From assembly GCA_016720465.1 (NCBI GenBank), contig JADKKO010000001.1:868001-932000 (forward strand): a DNA stretch of 64,000 bases, read 5' to 3'. This DNA comes from Holophagaceae bacterium. GTDB lineage: Bacteria > Acidobacteriota > Holophagae > Holophagales > Holophagaceae. Below the pieces are notes generated by a model, which ran no database searches, was not told where the DNA came from, and was given only the letters and a program-made list of their open reading frames with translations. The translations under genes were made by a program, and so were the position numbers. Within the stretch, counting starts at the first letter, position 1; the number at the start of each line of letters is the position of its first letter. Shown here in pieces: positions 51,215 to 58,840 of this stretch.

Positions 51215-52258
51215 TTGCGCATCGGCATCATCGGATTCGGCCGCTTCGGAGCGGCTTTGGCGGGGCTGCTCCGCGAGGCCGGCACGCCAGTGCGGGCCTG
51301 GGACCCGGCTGCCCCGGTGCCGGGGGAATTCCGGGTGGAGAGCTCTGCGGCCCTGGCTCGGTGGGCCGATTTCATCGTGCTGGCGGTGCCCATCCCGAGA
51401 ACCGAGGCGGTGCTCCTGGGACTACGGCCTTATTTGGAGTCACGACATATCGTGATCGACGTGGGGAGCGTGAAGACCGTCCCCTGCGCCGTGCTAGACC
51501 GGCTACTCGGCGACGACGTGCCCCATGCCGGCACCCATCCTCTCTTCGGCCCCCTGAGCCTGGCCCGGGCGGACCCGCTCCAGACCGTGATCTGCCCCAG
51601 CCCACGCCATCCCCAAGCCGCCAAGCGCGTGCGGGATTTCTTTGAGAATCTGGGCAGCGGCGTCATCGAGTCCACGCCCGAAGCCCATGACCGCGTCATG
51701 GCGCATACCCATGCCACGGCTTTCTTCCTTGCCAAGGGCCTGCTGGACATGGGCGTGGAGGAGGTTCCCTTCGCGCCGGCCTCTTTCCGCGCCCTGGCTG
51801 CGGTGATCGAAACCGTGCGGGCGGACGCGGGCCACCTTTTCCTGGCCATCCAGAACGAGAACCCCTATGCCTCCGAGGCCCGCGCACAGCTCATCTCGGC
51901 GCTCCAGGGCATCCACCAACGCCTGGAGGCGCCCCAGGACCAGAGCCAACCCACGGCCATGGACCTGCCGGATCTCGGGGCAGCCTCCCCGGCCCTGCGG
52001 GAGGTGCGCGAGGTCATCGATGCCATCGACCAGGAGATCGTGGAAACGCTGCGCCGGCGCAGCCAGCTCAGCGCCCGTGCCGGGGAAGCCAAGCGCCTTC
52101 TGGGTGCCCCCGTGCAGGACCCCCTGCGGGAGGCCGAGTTACTGAAGACGCGCCGGACTTGGGCGGCTCAGGCCGGGTTGGATGCCGATGAAGTCGAAGC
52201 CTTCTTCAAAGCCATCCTGCATATGAGCCGGCGAACGCAGGGGCATGGCCCGATGTGA
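51215..52258 (+). CDS. Prephenate dehydrogenase-chorismate mutase fusion (TyrA-AroQ order)
   Basis: About 347 residues, for tyrosine synthesis. The N-terminal 240 residues are a TyrA-type dehydrogenase: NAD loop IGIIGFGRFG, then DVGSVKTVP, GTHPLFGP and AHTHATAFFLAKGL. Residues about 255-340 are an AroQ-type mutase (LREVREVIDAIDQEIVETLRRRSQL). In E. coli the mutase is N-terminal; here it is C-terminal. The start codon is read as TTG at 51215, seven bases after AGAGG, because the Rossmann strand begins there; in-frame ATGs lie upstream in the divergent M28 leader. A specificity for arogenate instead of prephenate cannot be excluded. Confidence 0.88.
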   Translation: MRIGIIGFGRFGAALAGLLREAGTPVRAWDPAAPVPGEFRVESSAALARWADFIVLAVPIPRTEAVLLGLRPYLESRHIVIDVGSVKTVPCAVLDRLLGDDVPHAGTHPLFGPLSLARADPLQTVICPSPRHPQAAKRVRDFFENLGSGVIESTPEAHDRVMAHTHATAFFLAKGLLDMGVEEVPFAPASFRALAAVIETVRADAGHLFLAIQNENPYASEARAQLISALQGIHQRLEAPQDQSQPTAMDLPDLGAASPALREVREVIDAIDQEIVETLRRRSQLSARAGEAKRLLGAPVQDPLREAELLKTRRTWAAQAGLDADEVEAFFKAILHMSRRTQGHGPM

Positions 52259-52270
52259 GGGGGAGTTTGT

Positions 52271-52400
52271 GGGAGTCGAATAAGTTGAAAAGTCGAAGAG
52301 TCGAAGAGTCGAAGAGTTGAGGAGTTGAGTATCAACGGAGGTAGCAAGAATCTCGACTTCTCTAACTTTTTAACTTTTCAACTTTTCGACTTTTCAACTC
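52271..52400. repeat. Octamer array in facing arms (AAGTCGAA / TTCGACTT)
   Basis: The left arm (52271-52330) contains AAGTTGAAAAGTCGAAGAGT then CGAAGAGTCGAAGAGTTGAG; the right arm (52351-52400) has CTCGACTTCTCTAACTTTTT then AACTTTTCAACTTTTCGACTT. Unit length is nearer eight than seven, and the sequence differs from the 43-46 kb arrays though the layout is equal. It lies between the convergent tyrA fusion and sod and could terminate both. Confidence 0.85.
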
Positions 52401-52405
52401 CAAGA

Positions 52406-52984
52406 TCAAGCGCCGAAGCGCTTGGAGACTTCGCTCCACTTGATGTTCTCGACAAACGCGTCCAGGTACTTCGCTCTTGCGATGCCGTAATCGACCATGA
52501 ACGCGTGCTCCCAGCTGTCCAGCACCACCAGCAGGTCCTGCTCGATGGGCAGGCCCAGGTGGTGCTCGGCGATGAAGTAGGTGTGCAGTTTCCCGTCGCG
52601 GCGGTTGCGGGTCAGCAGCGCCCAGCCGGGACCGCTCATGGCGCAGGCCTTGAGGTCGGCGATGACCTTGTCCTTGCCGCCGAAAGCGTCCAAGGCCGTC
52701 TGCAGCCCGGCGCTGATGGTGGCGTCGGCGCCCAGGTTCTCGAAGTACAGCTCGTGCAGGAAGGAGCCGTTGAAGGCCACGGCCTCGCGGCGCTTCAGCT
52801 CCGTGTACTCGTTGAAGGAGTAGTTGGGCTTGGTGTTGTCGGCGGCGGCCAGCTTCTCTTCGATCTCGTTCAGCTTGGCGATGTAGCCCTTGTAGAGCGT
52901 GAAGTGCTGGTCCAGCTGGGCGTCCGAGAGGCCCTTGACGGCGCCTCCCTTCAGGTGGTCATAGGATTTGGCGGTATAAGCCAT
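52406..52984 (-). CDS. Superoxide dismutase, Fe/Mn family, divergent subgroup
   Basis: The 192-residue cytosolic enzyme has the four metal ligands: His27 (DQHFTLY), His77 (FLHELYF), Asp156 and His160 (DSWEHAF). The conserved KHHxxYV segment of ordinary Fe/Mn enzymes is replaced by TLYKGYI, so the second-sphere His is gone while Tyr34 remains. In the region that normally gives Gln or Asp-Ser the sequence reads AEHHLGLP with two His. Metal choice therefore cannot be told. The ATG at 52984 has AGGAG; a much longer frame upstream is spacer. It is the last gene before the tyrA convergent region. Confidence 0.92.
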   Translation of the reverse strand: MAYTAKSYDHLKGGAVKGLSDAQLDQHFTLYKGYIAKLNEIEEKLAAADNTKPNYSFNEYTELKRREAVAFNGSFLHELYFENLGADATISAGLQTALDAFGGKDKVIADLKACAMSGPGWALLTRNRRDGKLHTYFIAEHHLGLPIEQDLLVVLDSWEHAFMVDYGIARAKYLDAFVENIKWSEVSKRFGA

Positions 52985-53243
52985 GGAATTCTCCTGGAAA
53001 TGCGCGGTTGCGCGGGATTCGGATGAACGCGCCGGGGCGCGGTCCAACAGTGTAGGGAAAAAACGCCTTCCTTCAAACCCGGAAGCGGCCTGCGATGGCC
53101 TGGACCGCCGCTCCGTCCGCTCCGGCGTTTCGGTTGAAGAAACCTTCATCGCGGTATCCCGCGAAAAGCCGGAACGGCTTCCGGACTCCAGATCCCAGAA
53201 CCTGGGTGGCGAGGCCATGCAATGGCCCGATCCCCTATACTGT

Positions 53244-53280
53244 CGATATTCCGGTAAAGATATCGGTATTGAACGATATT
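53244..53280 (-). promoter_or_regulatory. Three GATAT repeats in the gap between dps and sod
   Basis: GATAT occurs at 53245, 53259 and 53275, about 15 bases apart, the middle one within the palindrome GATATC. The block is AT-rich in a GC-rich region, about 260 bases upstream of sod. A spaced set like this fits an operator for a dimeric regulator. No clear -10/-35 pair was found, so it is only a candidate. Confidence 0.35.
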
Positions 53281-53371
53281 TCGTTCTTGATGGGTGGATG
53301 GTGCAGCCCGCTGATTTCCACCTCGCGGTTGCCCAGGACCCGGGCCCGGCGCCCGAGCGAAGTCCAGTCGT

Positions 53372-53815
53372 TCAACCGAGCATCTCCCGCAGGAACCAGG
53401 CTTCCTTCTGGTGGACCTGCACAAAGCGGGTCAGGAGGTCGGCGGTGCCCGGGTCATTTTCCCGGGAGGCCAGGTCGATGCCTTCATGCAGGAGGCCGAT
53501 GGCTTTTTCCTCCGAGGCCAGGGCCTCGGCGAGCATCGCCCCGGGATCCAGGTGTTTCTTGGGATTGCTGGGCTTCACGGAGCTCTGGGACTCCATCTGG
53601 GAGGGCGCGTGGATAGGCGTCCCGCCCAGGATCCGGATGCGTTCGCCCAACTCGTCGATGGTGCCCTCCACGGCCCCGTGCAGGTCGTCGAAACGCAGGT
53701 GGTAGTCGCGGAAATGAGGTCCCGAGACCATCCAGTGGTAGCGCTTGGCGTTGAAGCCGATGATCCAGGCGGTGGCCAACTGGGCGTTGAGGTGGTGGAT
53801 GAGGCTTTGGCTCAT
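53372..53815 (-). CDS. dps: Dps-like ferritin
   Basis: The 147-residue protein forms a four-helix bundle with the Dps ferroxidase residues His27 (RYHWMV), His39, Asp54 and Glu58 (DELGERI). Dps dodecamers store iron and protect DNA by using H2O2 as oxidant. The ATG at 53815 follows AGGGAG. It lies between the unknown 182-residue gene and sod, all in the same direction. Confidence 0.9.
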   Translation of the reverse strand: MSQSLIHHLNAQLATAWIIGFNAKRYHWMVSGPHFRDYHLRFDDLHGAVEGTIDELGERIRILGGTPIHAPSQMESQSSVKPSNPKKHLDPGAMLAEALASEEKAIGLLHEGIDLASRENDPGTADLLTRFVQVHQKEAWFLREMLG

Positions 53816-53868
53816 GGAAACTCCCTGGAAATGGGTGGTCATCTTATCGGGCCTGGAAGAATGCCGGC

Positions 53869-54417
53869 TCAAGGGAGCCAGCCTGCCCAGGACCCGGCGG
53901 GTTCGAAGCGCCCCGACAGGGCCCCATGGACTGACACCAGGGCCACCGGGAGATCATCAGGGGGAATCTGGTAACGCAATGCCAGCACCGCCGGAAGCCG
54001 GTCCCCCGGACCTGCGGCGCCTCGGTCCACAGCCGGCGTCACAAAGGCGCCGGACCGCAGTTCAAGAGTCAGTTGTTCCGGAAACCCGCGGAGTGCTTCC
54101 AGCTTCTGGTCGCGCTCCGCCACGGGCAGTCCGAAGAGGAGGCTGGCGGCGAGGGAAAGCTCGCCAGATTCACGGCGGGGCGCGAGAACGGAAAACGAAG
54201 CCCGGACTTCCGCTTCCTCTGCGGCATCAATGGAGCCAAGGGTCTTGCCCTCGGCCCAGAGGGTCTCCACCACCTGGTCTTCGACGCTCTCCTGGGTCTC
54301 CGGCTGGAAGACGATGCCTGGGGCCAATTCCAGGCGCAGGCTCAACGCGCGTTCGAGCAACGGCTCGCGGGCCAGATACCGGGCTTGTTCGGCGGCCACG
54401 TCGAAAAAGGCGCTCAT
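53869..54417 (-). CDS. Unknown protein co-translated with rubrerythrin
   Basis: The 182-residue protein begins MSAFFDVAAEQARYLAREPL, reading helical at first and then beta-rich (RYQIPPDDLPVALVSVHGAL). Its ATG overlaps the rubrerythrin stop as ATGA, so the pair is coupled. I do not recognise the family and see no cofactor motif, signal peptide or membrane helix. It may be an accessory to rubrerythrin; that is inference from position only. Conservation of the pair in related genomes would be decisive. Confidence 0.78.
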   Translation of the reverse strand: MSAFFDVAAEQARYLAREPLLERALSLRLELAPGIVFQPETQESVEDQVVETLWAEGKTLGSIDAAEEAEVRASFSVLAPRRESGELSLAASLLFGLPVAERDQKLEALRGFPEQLTLELRSGAFVTPAVDRGAAGPGDRLPAVLALRYQIPPDDLPVALVSVHGALSGRFEPAGSWAGWLP

Positions 54418-54851
54418 CGCGCCGCCACGCCCTGCTCCAGCTTCGCCAGCGCAGCCTGGAAGCGACCCGCGTGGAAGCGCTCCACCTTGGCCAGGGTCTC
54501 GAACCATGCAGCGATGTCCGCGAAGCCTTCTTCCCGGGCCTTGCGGGCGAAATCCGGATACATGTCCGTGTATTCGTAGGTTTCTCCGGCCACGGCCGAG
54601 GCGAGGTTGGTTCTGGTGTCGCCAAGAGGCAGGCCCGTCGCGGGGTCGCCGGCTTTTTCGGCCAAGAACATCAGGTGCTTGAGCGCGTGGCCCGTCTCTC
54701 CGTCTGCGCTGTGCTTGAAGAGTTCGGCGGTTTCGGGAAGCCCCTCCTTCTCCGCCACGGCGGCCATCCAGGTGTAGCGCCGGTTCGCCTGGCTCTCGCC
54801 CGCGAACGCGGCCTTCAGGTTTTCATGGGTCTGGGATGCGGCAAAGTCCAT
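54414..54851 (-). CDS. Rubrerythrin lacking a rubredoxin domain
   Basis: This 145-residue diiron protein is the ferritin-like half of a rubrerythrin, with ligands in AFAGESQANRRY (Glu19), DGETGHALKHL (Glu52, His55), AGETYEYTDMY and KVERFHAGRF. Rubrerythrins reduce H2O2 with electrons from rubredoxin or a flavoprotein. There is no CxxC pair, so the electron donor is a separate protein. The start at 54851 follows AAAGGA; the open frame beyond it overlaps the promoter. It is first in the unit with the unknown 182-residue protein. Confidence 0.92.
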   Translation of the reverse strand: MDFAASQTHENLKAAFAGESQANRRYTWMAAVAEKEGLPETAELFKHSADGETGHALKHLMFLAEKAGDPATGLPLGDTRTNLASAVAGETYEYTDMYPDFARKAREEGFADIAAWFETLAKVERFHAGRFQAALAKLEQGVAAR

Positions 54852-54895
54852 CGTGATTCCTTTCATGGCCCGCTCCATGCGGGCCCTCGGTAAAG

Positions 54896-54910
54896 GCCAG
54901 GACCATGCCA
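54896..54910 (-). promoter_or_regulatory. Sigma-54-like promoter of the rubrerythrin unit
   Basis: On the minus strand TGGCATGGTCCTGGC has the GG-N10-GC layout of sigma-54 promoters (consensus TGGCAC-N5-TTGC); the last base of the -24 element and one of the -12 differ. Transcription would start about 30 bases before the rubrerythrin ATG. The divergent gene encodes a sigma-54 activator. Confidence 0.55.
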
Positions 54911-54995
54911 GACGCGGCAACCCTTGCAAAGGCTCAGTTCCGCCTCCCCGCCCCGCCGCGTTTCAGAAAAGTTCGTGACCAGCCGTTGAAACTAC

Positions 54996-55011
54996 TCTCG
55001 AAATACCGAGA
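54996..55011. promoter_or_regulatory. Inverted repeat upstream of the sigma-54 activator
   Basis: TCTCG-AAATAC-CGAGA is a five-pair inverted repeat, 20-35 bases upstream of the activator's ATG and 86-100 bases upstream of the sigma-54-like site. It could be an upstream activator or autoregulation site. Confidence 0.4.
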
Positions 55012-55029
55012 ATAGAAATGGAGGTGCCC

Positions 55030-56562
55030 ATGCTGCCGGCCAGATCGAAAGACCCCCTCGAAGCCGCGCTCACGGGCGCCCGGATCGTGGAGGAGGTCGG
55101 CGACCTGCTGACCCTCGGCGACGACCCGGAGGCCCTGGTGCAGCGGGCCTTCCAGCGCCTCGGCCAGTTGGTTCCGTTCGATCTGGCCACGGTGCTGCTG
55201 CGGGAGAAAGACCACCTGGAGGTGCGCTACGCCCTGGGACCCATGGTGGCGCCCGGCCTCGTGGGCTCCCGCATCGCCATCCACGGCAATCCAAGGCTGG
55301 TGACCGCCCTGAAAAGCCGCCATGCCAAAAGCTTCGAGGAGCAGGACCCGGGCGAGGACACCTTCCACGGCATCCTGGAGTTCCCCGACAGCCACAGTTG
55401 CCTCGTGGCGCCCCTCCGCGCCAGCGGGGAGGTCTTCGGCCTCATGACCCTGGATGCCCTGGTCTGCCGCCAGTATCCCGAAAGCGTGGAGCGCCATGTC
55501 TCCACCTTCGCCAGCCTGCTGGCCCTGGCGCTCAAGCAGGCCGAACACCTCAAACTGCTTTCGGAGCAGCAGCGGCGGTTGGCGGACGAGGTGGAATTCT
55601 TCCGCGCGGAATCCATGCGGGGCGTCATGGCCGAGCCGCTGCGGGCCGACAGCCCCGCCATGCGGGTGGTGGTGGACCAGCTCCGGCAGGTGGCTTCCGC
55701 CAACACGACGGTCCTGCTCTCCGGCGAGACCGGCACAGGCAAGGAAAAAGTGGCCCAGACCCTCCATCACCTCTCGCCCCGGCGCGAGCGCCCCTTCATC
55801 AAGGTGAACTGCGGCGCCCTGCCGGGCAGCCTCATCGAGAGCGAGCTCTTCGGCCACGTGCGCGGCGCCTTCACCGGGGCGAACGCCGCCCGCAAAGGCC
55901 GCTTCGAACTGGCGGACGGGGGCACCCTCTTCCTCGATGAGATCGGCGAATTGCCGCTGGACCTGCAACCAAGGCTGCTGCGGGTCCTCCAGGAGAAGGA
56001 GATCGATCCGGTGGGCTCGGAGAAGCCTCGGAAAGTCGATGTGCGCCTGGTCGCCGCCACCAACCGCGACCTGGCCGGGATGGTCGGCCAGGGCTCCTTC
56101 CGTGAAGATCTCTACTACCGGCTCAATGTGTTTCCCATCCACCTGCCTCCGCTTCGGGAAAGGCCACAGGACATCCGCTCCCTGGCGGAAGGCTTCCTGG
56201 ACCGGTTCAGCAAGGAAAACCGGCGGCCCGCCCTGCGCCTGGCGAAGGAAGCCCTGAAACAGCTCGAACGCTATGCATGGCCGGGCAACGTGAGGGAACT
56301 GTTCAATGTCCTGGAACGCTCGGCCATCCTCACGGCCGGCCGCGAACTCAAGCTGGAGGCCACGCTGCTGGACGGCCGTCCCGCCAAAGCGCCCCAAAGC
56401 TGGGAGCAGCAGGAGCGGCGCTACTTCGAGGATCTGCTGCGGGCCACCAAAGGCAAGATCACCGGCGAGGCCGGCGCCGCCACGTTGGCCGGCTTGGCCC
56501 CCAGCACGCTCATCTCCAGGTTGGAAAAGCTGGGCATGAAGCCCGCTGAATTCAGAAGGTAG
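55030..56562 (+). CDS. Sigma-54-dependent activator with GAF domain
   Basis: The 510-residue protein has a GAF sensor domain (about 15-170, HSCLVAPLRASGEVFGLMTLD), an AAA+ domain with GETGTGKE (about 234), GAFTGA (about 279), TLFLDEIGEL and REDLYYRLNVFPI, and a C-terminal helix-turn-helix (about 455-505). The architecture is like NorR, which senses nitric oxide through a GAF-bound iron; whether this GAF binds iron cannot be told. GGAGG at 55020-55024 fixes the ATG at 55030. It is divergent from rubrerythrin, whose upstream DNA has a sigma-54-like site, so it probably controls it. Confidence 0.93.
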   Translation: MLPARSKDPLEAALTGARIVEEVGDLLTLGDDPEALVQRAFQRLGQLVPFDLATVLLREKDHLEVRYALGPMVAPGLVGSRIAIHGNPRLVTALKSRHAKSFEEQDPGEDTFHGILEFPDSHSCLVAPLRASGEVFGLMTLDALVCRQYPESVERHVSTFASLLALALKQAEHLKLLSEQQRRLADEVEFFRAESMRGVMAEPLRADSPAMRVVVDQLRQVASANTTVLLSGETGTGKEKVAQTLHHLSPRRERPFIKVNCGALPGSLIESELFGHVRGAFTGANAARKGRFELADGGTLFLDEIGELPLDLQPRLLRVLQEKEIDPVGSEKPRKVDVRLVAATNRDLAGMVGQGSFREDLYYRLNVFPIHLPPLRERPQDIRSLAEGFLDRFSKENRRPALRLAKEALKQLERYAWPGNVRELFNVLERSAILTAGRELKLEATLLDGRPAKAPQSWEQQERRYFEDLLRATKGKITGEAGAATLAGLAPSTLISRLEKLGMKPAEFRR

Positions 56563-56571
56563 GCCGGCCGC

Positions 56572-57267
56572 TCAGGAAATCCACCGGGCGATGCCGAAGG
56601 CGGCGGCGGCGGCGGCACCACCCACCAGCACCGTCTGGAGGCCGCTTCGCAGGACCGGCACTCCCGTAAAGTGGCCTTTCACGCTGCCGAACAGGGCCAG
56701 GGCCGCAAGCGTGATGACCACCGACAGTTTCAAGGCGCTCTGCGCATCGGCCGCGAAAAAGTAAGCGCTCAAGGGGATGAATCCGCCTGCGATGTAGGCC
56801 GTCGCGATGGTGAGCGCGCTCTTCCAGGACCGCCCGGGCACCGGAGCTTCAAGGCCCAACTCGAACCGCATCATGAACCGCACCCAGTCATCGGGACGCT
56901 TGCGGAGGGACTCTTCGACGCCGGCGCTTTCCTCAGGCGCGATTCCGTAGGACTCGAAAATATCCCGCACTTCCTGGGCCTCGGTGTCCGGCACCGTGGC
57001 GATTTCAAACTCCTCCCGGCGCTGTTCGTGGATGTAGTGTTCCGCATCGCCCCTGGCGGCCAGATAGCCTCCCAGCCCCATGGCGATGGAACCGGCGGCG
57101 ATCTCGGCCAGCCCGGCGGTGACGATGAGATGCGTCTGGGAGATGGCGCCCGTCAGGCCCGCCGCCAGCGCGAACGGCACCGTCAGGCCGTCGGACATGC
57201 CGATGACCACATCCCGCACCGCGGCTCCGGCGGTGAAGTGCTTTTCCAGGTGGGGTGTCGAGGGCAT
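56572..57267 (-). CDS. VIT1/CCC1 family iron/manganese transporter
   Basis: The 231-residue membrane protein starts MPSTPHLEKHFTAG and has DVVIGMSDGLTVPFALAAGL, the family signature in helix 1. The cytosolic metal-binding loop contains acidic helices, EQRREEF and VEESLRKRPDDW, between helices 2 and 3. Helices 3-5 follow at about 150-231. Relatives move Fe2+ or Mn2+ out of the cytosol in exchange for protons. It converges on the sigma-54 activator with nine bases between them, next to rubrerythrin, Dps and sod. Confidence 0.92.
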   Translation of the reverse strand: MPSTPHLEKHFTAGAAVRDVVIGMSDGLTVPFALAAGLTGAISQTHLIVTAGLAEIAAGSIAMGLGGYLAARGDAEHYIHEQRREEFEIATVPDTEAQEVRDIFESYGIAPEESAGVEESLRKRPDDWVRFMMRFELGLEAPVPGRSWKSALTIATAYIAGGFIPLSAYFFAADAQSALKLSVVITLAALALFGSVKGHFTGVPVLRSGLQTVLVGGAAAAAAFGIARWIS

Positions 57268-57413
57268 CAATCCGCCAATAAAAAACAAATCGCCCAGGCA
57301 AGGCTGCTTCCCAAAGGTAGACCAAGCGATCCCAGGCAGAAACCTGGTGTCCATCCCTGCGCTGGAATGCATCCGAAAGCGGTCTTTCAAAAAAAAACAG
57401 GCCTCCGTCGAAC

Positions 57414-57833
57414 CTAGCGCCAGGCCGCGAGGATGATCCCGGCGAGGACGAACGAAACCAGGTTGAAGGCCGAATCAATCAACCAGAGCTGCCGTGGTTT
57501 CTGGGAAAAGATGGCTGTGGCATAGCTCGTAGCGGCTGCGAAACCGGCCCAGCAGAGCACGCCCACCAGCGCAGCCCTCAGGAAGGTGAGGTTCACGAAA
57601 TGGTTGAGGATGACCGCCATGGCCCAGGCCTGGACCACCCCGGTGATGAAGGCTTGGACATAGAGCGCCGGCATCGAGCCCTGGCTCTTGGCCTTCAGTT
57701 CCTCCTCGGTGACCCCCTGCAGCGACATCCACGGTTTCGCGAACAGCGCCGGCGAGTACCAGAGGCCTCCAAGGATGAAAATGGCGAGGCCGCTGGCGAG
57801 CACCGCGAGGTAGTTGACTTGAGGGAAGGCCAT
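57414..57833 (-). CDS. DUF1761 membrane protein
   Basis: The 139-residue protein has four membrane helices and the family N-terminus (NYLAVLASGLAIFILGGLWYSPALF, split by the Gly/Trp turn). The DUF1761 function is unknown. AGGAG precedes the ATG. A 146-base gap separates it from the VIT gene downstream. Confidence 0.85.
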   Translation of the reverse strand: MAFPQVNYLAVLASGLAIFILGGLWYSPALFAKPWMSLQGVTEEELKAKSQGSMPALYVQAFITGVVQAWAMAVILNHFVNLTFLRAALVGVLCWAGFAAATSYATAIFSQKPRQLWLIDSAFNLVSFVLAGIILAAWR

Positions 57834-57963
57834 TGGATTCTCCTGTCGATGGAACCTCCGGCGCCGGAGGCGTCCGAGGTGGATGAGTGGGTGGGCGCCC
57901 CGATGCTCCCACCCTTGGGCCGCTCTGGCAATCCTGAACCGCCGGTCGAACCGCGAGTATCTC

Positions 57964-58512
57964 CTAGATCAAGCGCTTCTGGCCCTTGGGGTGGGTCATC
58001 ACCACATGGCGCACCCGCTCGATCCAGGCGGGACGCGCGCCCGGATCGAGGCGCTCGTGCGGCAGGTTCCGTTCCGCCAGCAGCCGGTCCACCATCTCGT
58101 CCACCGCCTTGGCGAAAAAGGCATCCGTGTCCCGCACGCCGTCCTCGGAGAGCTGGCCGGAAAAGGGGACCTTGAAAAGCAGGTCGTAGCTCTTCATCCA
58201 ATGGTGCATGAACCGCTCGATGGGGAGCTGCCGGCCGAAGGCCAGCACCATGTAGGCGTAGTTGTCGAGCACGCTGCGGTCGCAGACCACGACGTCGTGC
58301 TGGCTGCCGGAGCGGATCTCCTCGGCCATCTGTGTGGTGAAGATCCAGGTCTGCGCTTCCATCGAAGTCTTCTGGTTGATGGGAAGGGGCGATAGGCGGG
58401 CCACCTCCTTCACGATGTCCACATGGACGCTGTCCCGCTTGAGGGCGGCGGCGAGCTCGTAGCAGAGCGTCGTCTTGCCCACGCCGTGGGTTCCGATGAA
58501 TGCCACTTTCAT
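57964..58512 (-). CDS. P-loop kinase-like ATP-binding protein
   Basis: The 182-residue protein has Walker A GTHGVGKTT near the N-terminus, VVVCDRSVLDNYAY (a Walker B/DRS motif as in deoxynucleoside kinases and NadR-like kinases) and a lid rich in Arg/His/Lys near RHVVMTHPKG. It belongs to the AAA_28 group of small-molecule kinase-like ATPases. The substrate is unknown. The ribosome site is weak. Confidence 0.85.
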   Translation of the reverse strand: MKVAFIGTHGVGKTTLCYELAAALKRDSVHVDIVKEVARLSPLPINQKTSMEAQTWIFTTQMAEEIRSGSQHDVVVCDRSVLDNYAYMVLAFGRQLPIERFMHHWMKSYDLLFKVPFSGQLSEDGVRDTDAFFAKAVDEMVDRLLAERNLPHERLDPGARPAWIERVRHVVMTHPKGQKRLI

Positions 58513-58554
58513 GAAAGCCCCCGCAATGGACGAGGGGTCAGCGCGCGACGCATT

Positions 58555-58764
58555 TCAAAGACTCCGCCTCAGGACCATTTCACCAAAATGCGAAACATGG
58601 AAGCAATCGGCGGCCCTTTCCCGGATCATGTCGTGCTCGACGAGATACTTCAGATCCGCCGGGGAGGCTCCCATGGCGGAGAGGAGCACCGCCCTCGGCG
58701 CGCCGGGATTCCTGGCGATGTGCTGAAGGATGCCCAATTGCTTCGCGGTGATGGGTTCAGCCAT
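58555..58764 (-). CDS. Small winged-helix-like hypothetical protein
   Basis: A 69-residue frame preceded by AGAGGATG seven bases before the ATG. The sequence ITAKQLGILQHIARNPGAPR then LKYLVEHDMI and FHVSHFGEMVL has the helix-turn-helix-wing rhythm of small MarR/LexA-like DNA-binding domains. It is too short for full family assignment; it could regulate the neighbouring genes. Confidence 0.6.
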   Translation of the reverse strand: MAEPITAKQLGILQHIARNPGAPRAVLLSAMGASPADLKYLVEHDMIRERAADCFHVSHFGEMVLRRSL

Positions 58765-58840
58765 GGTTCATCCTCTGGTTCGCGACCTTGCGCCCTGCAC
58801 CAGCATGACTGGTTTTCGCAGCAGCCCGCCGGCCGGGGCA

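Noticed and set aside
49705..51645. 646-codon plus-strand frame opposite the M28 peptidase
   Set aside because: His/Arg-rich shadow sequence; the minus-strand peptidase has a signal peptide, ribosome site and zinc ligands.
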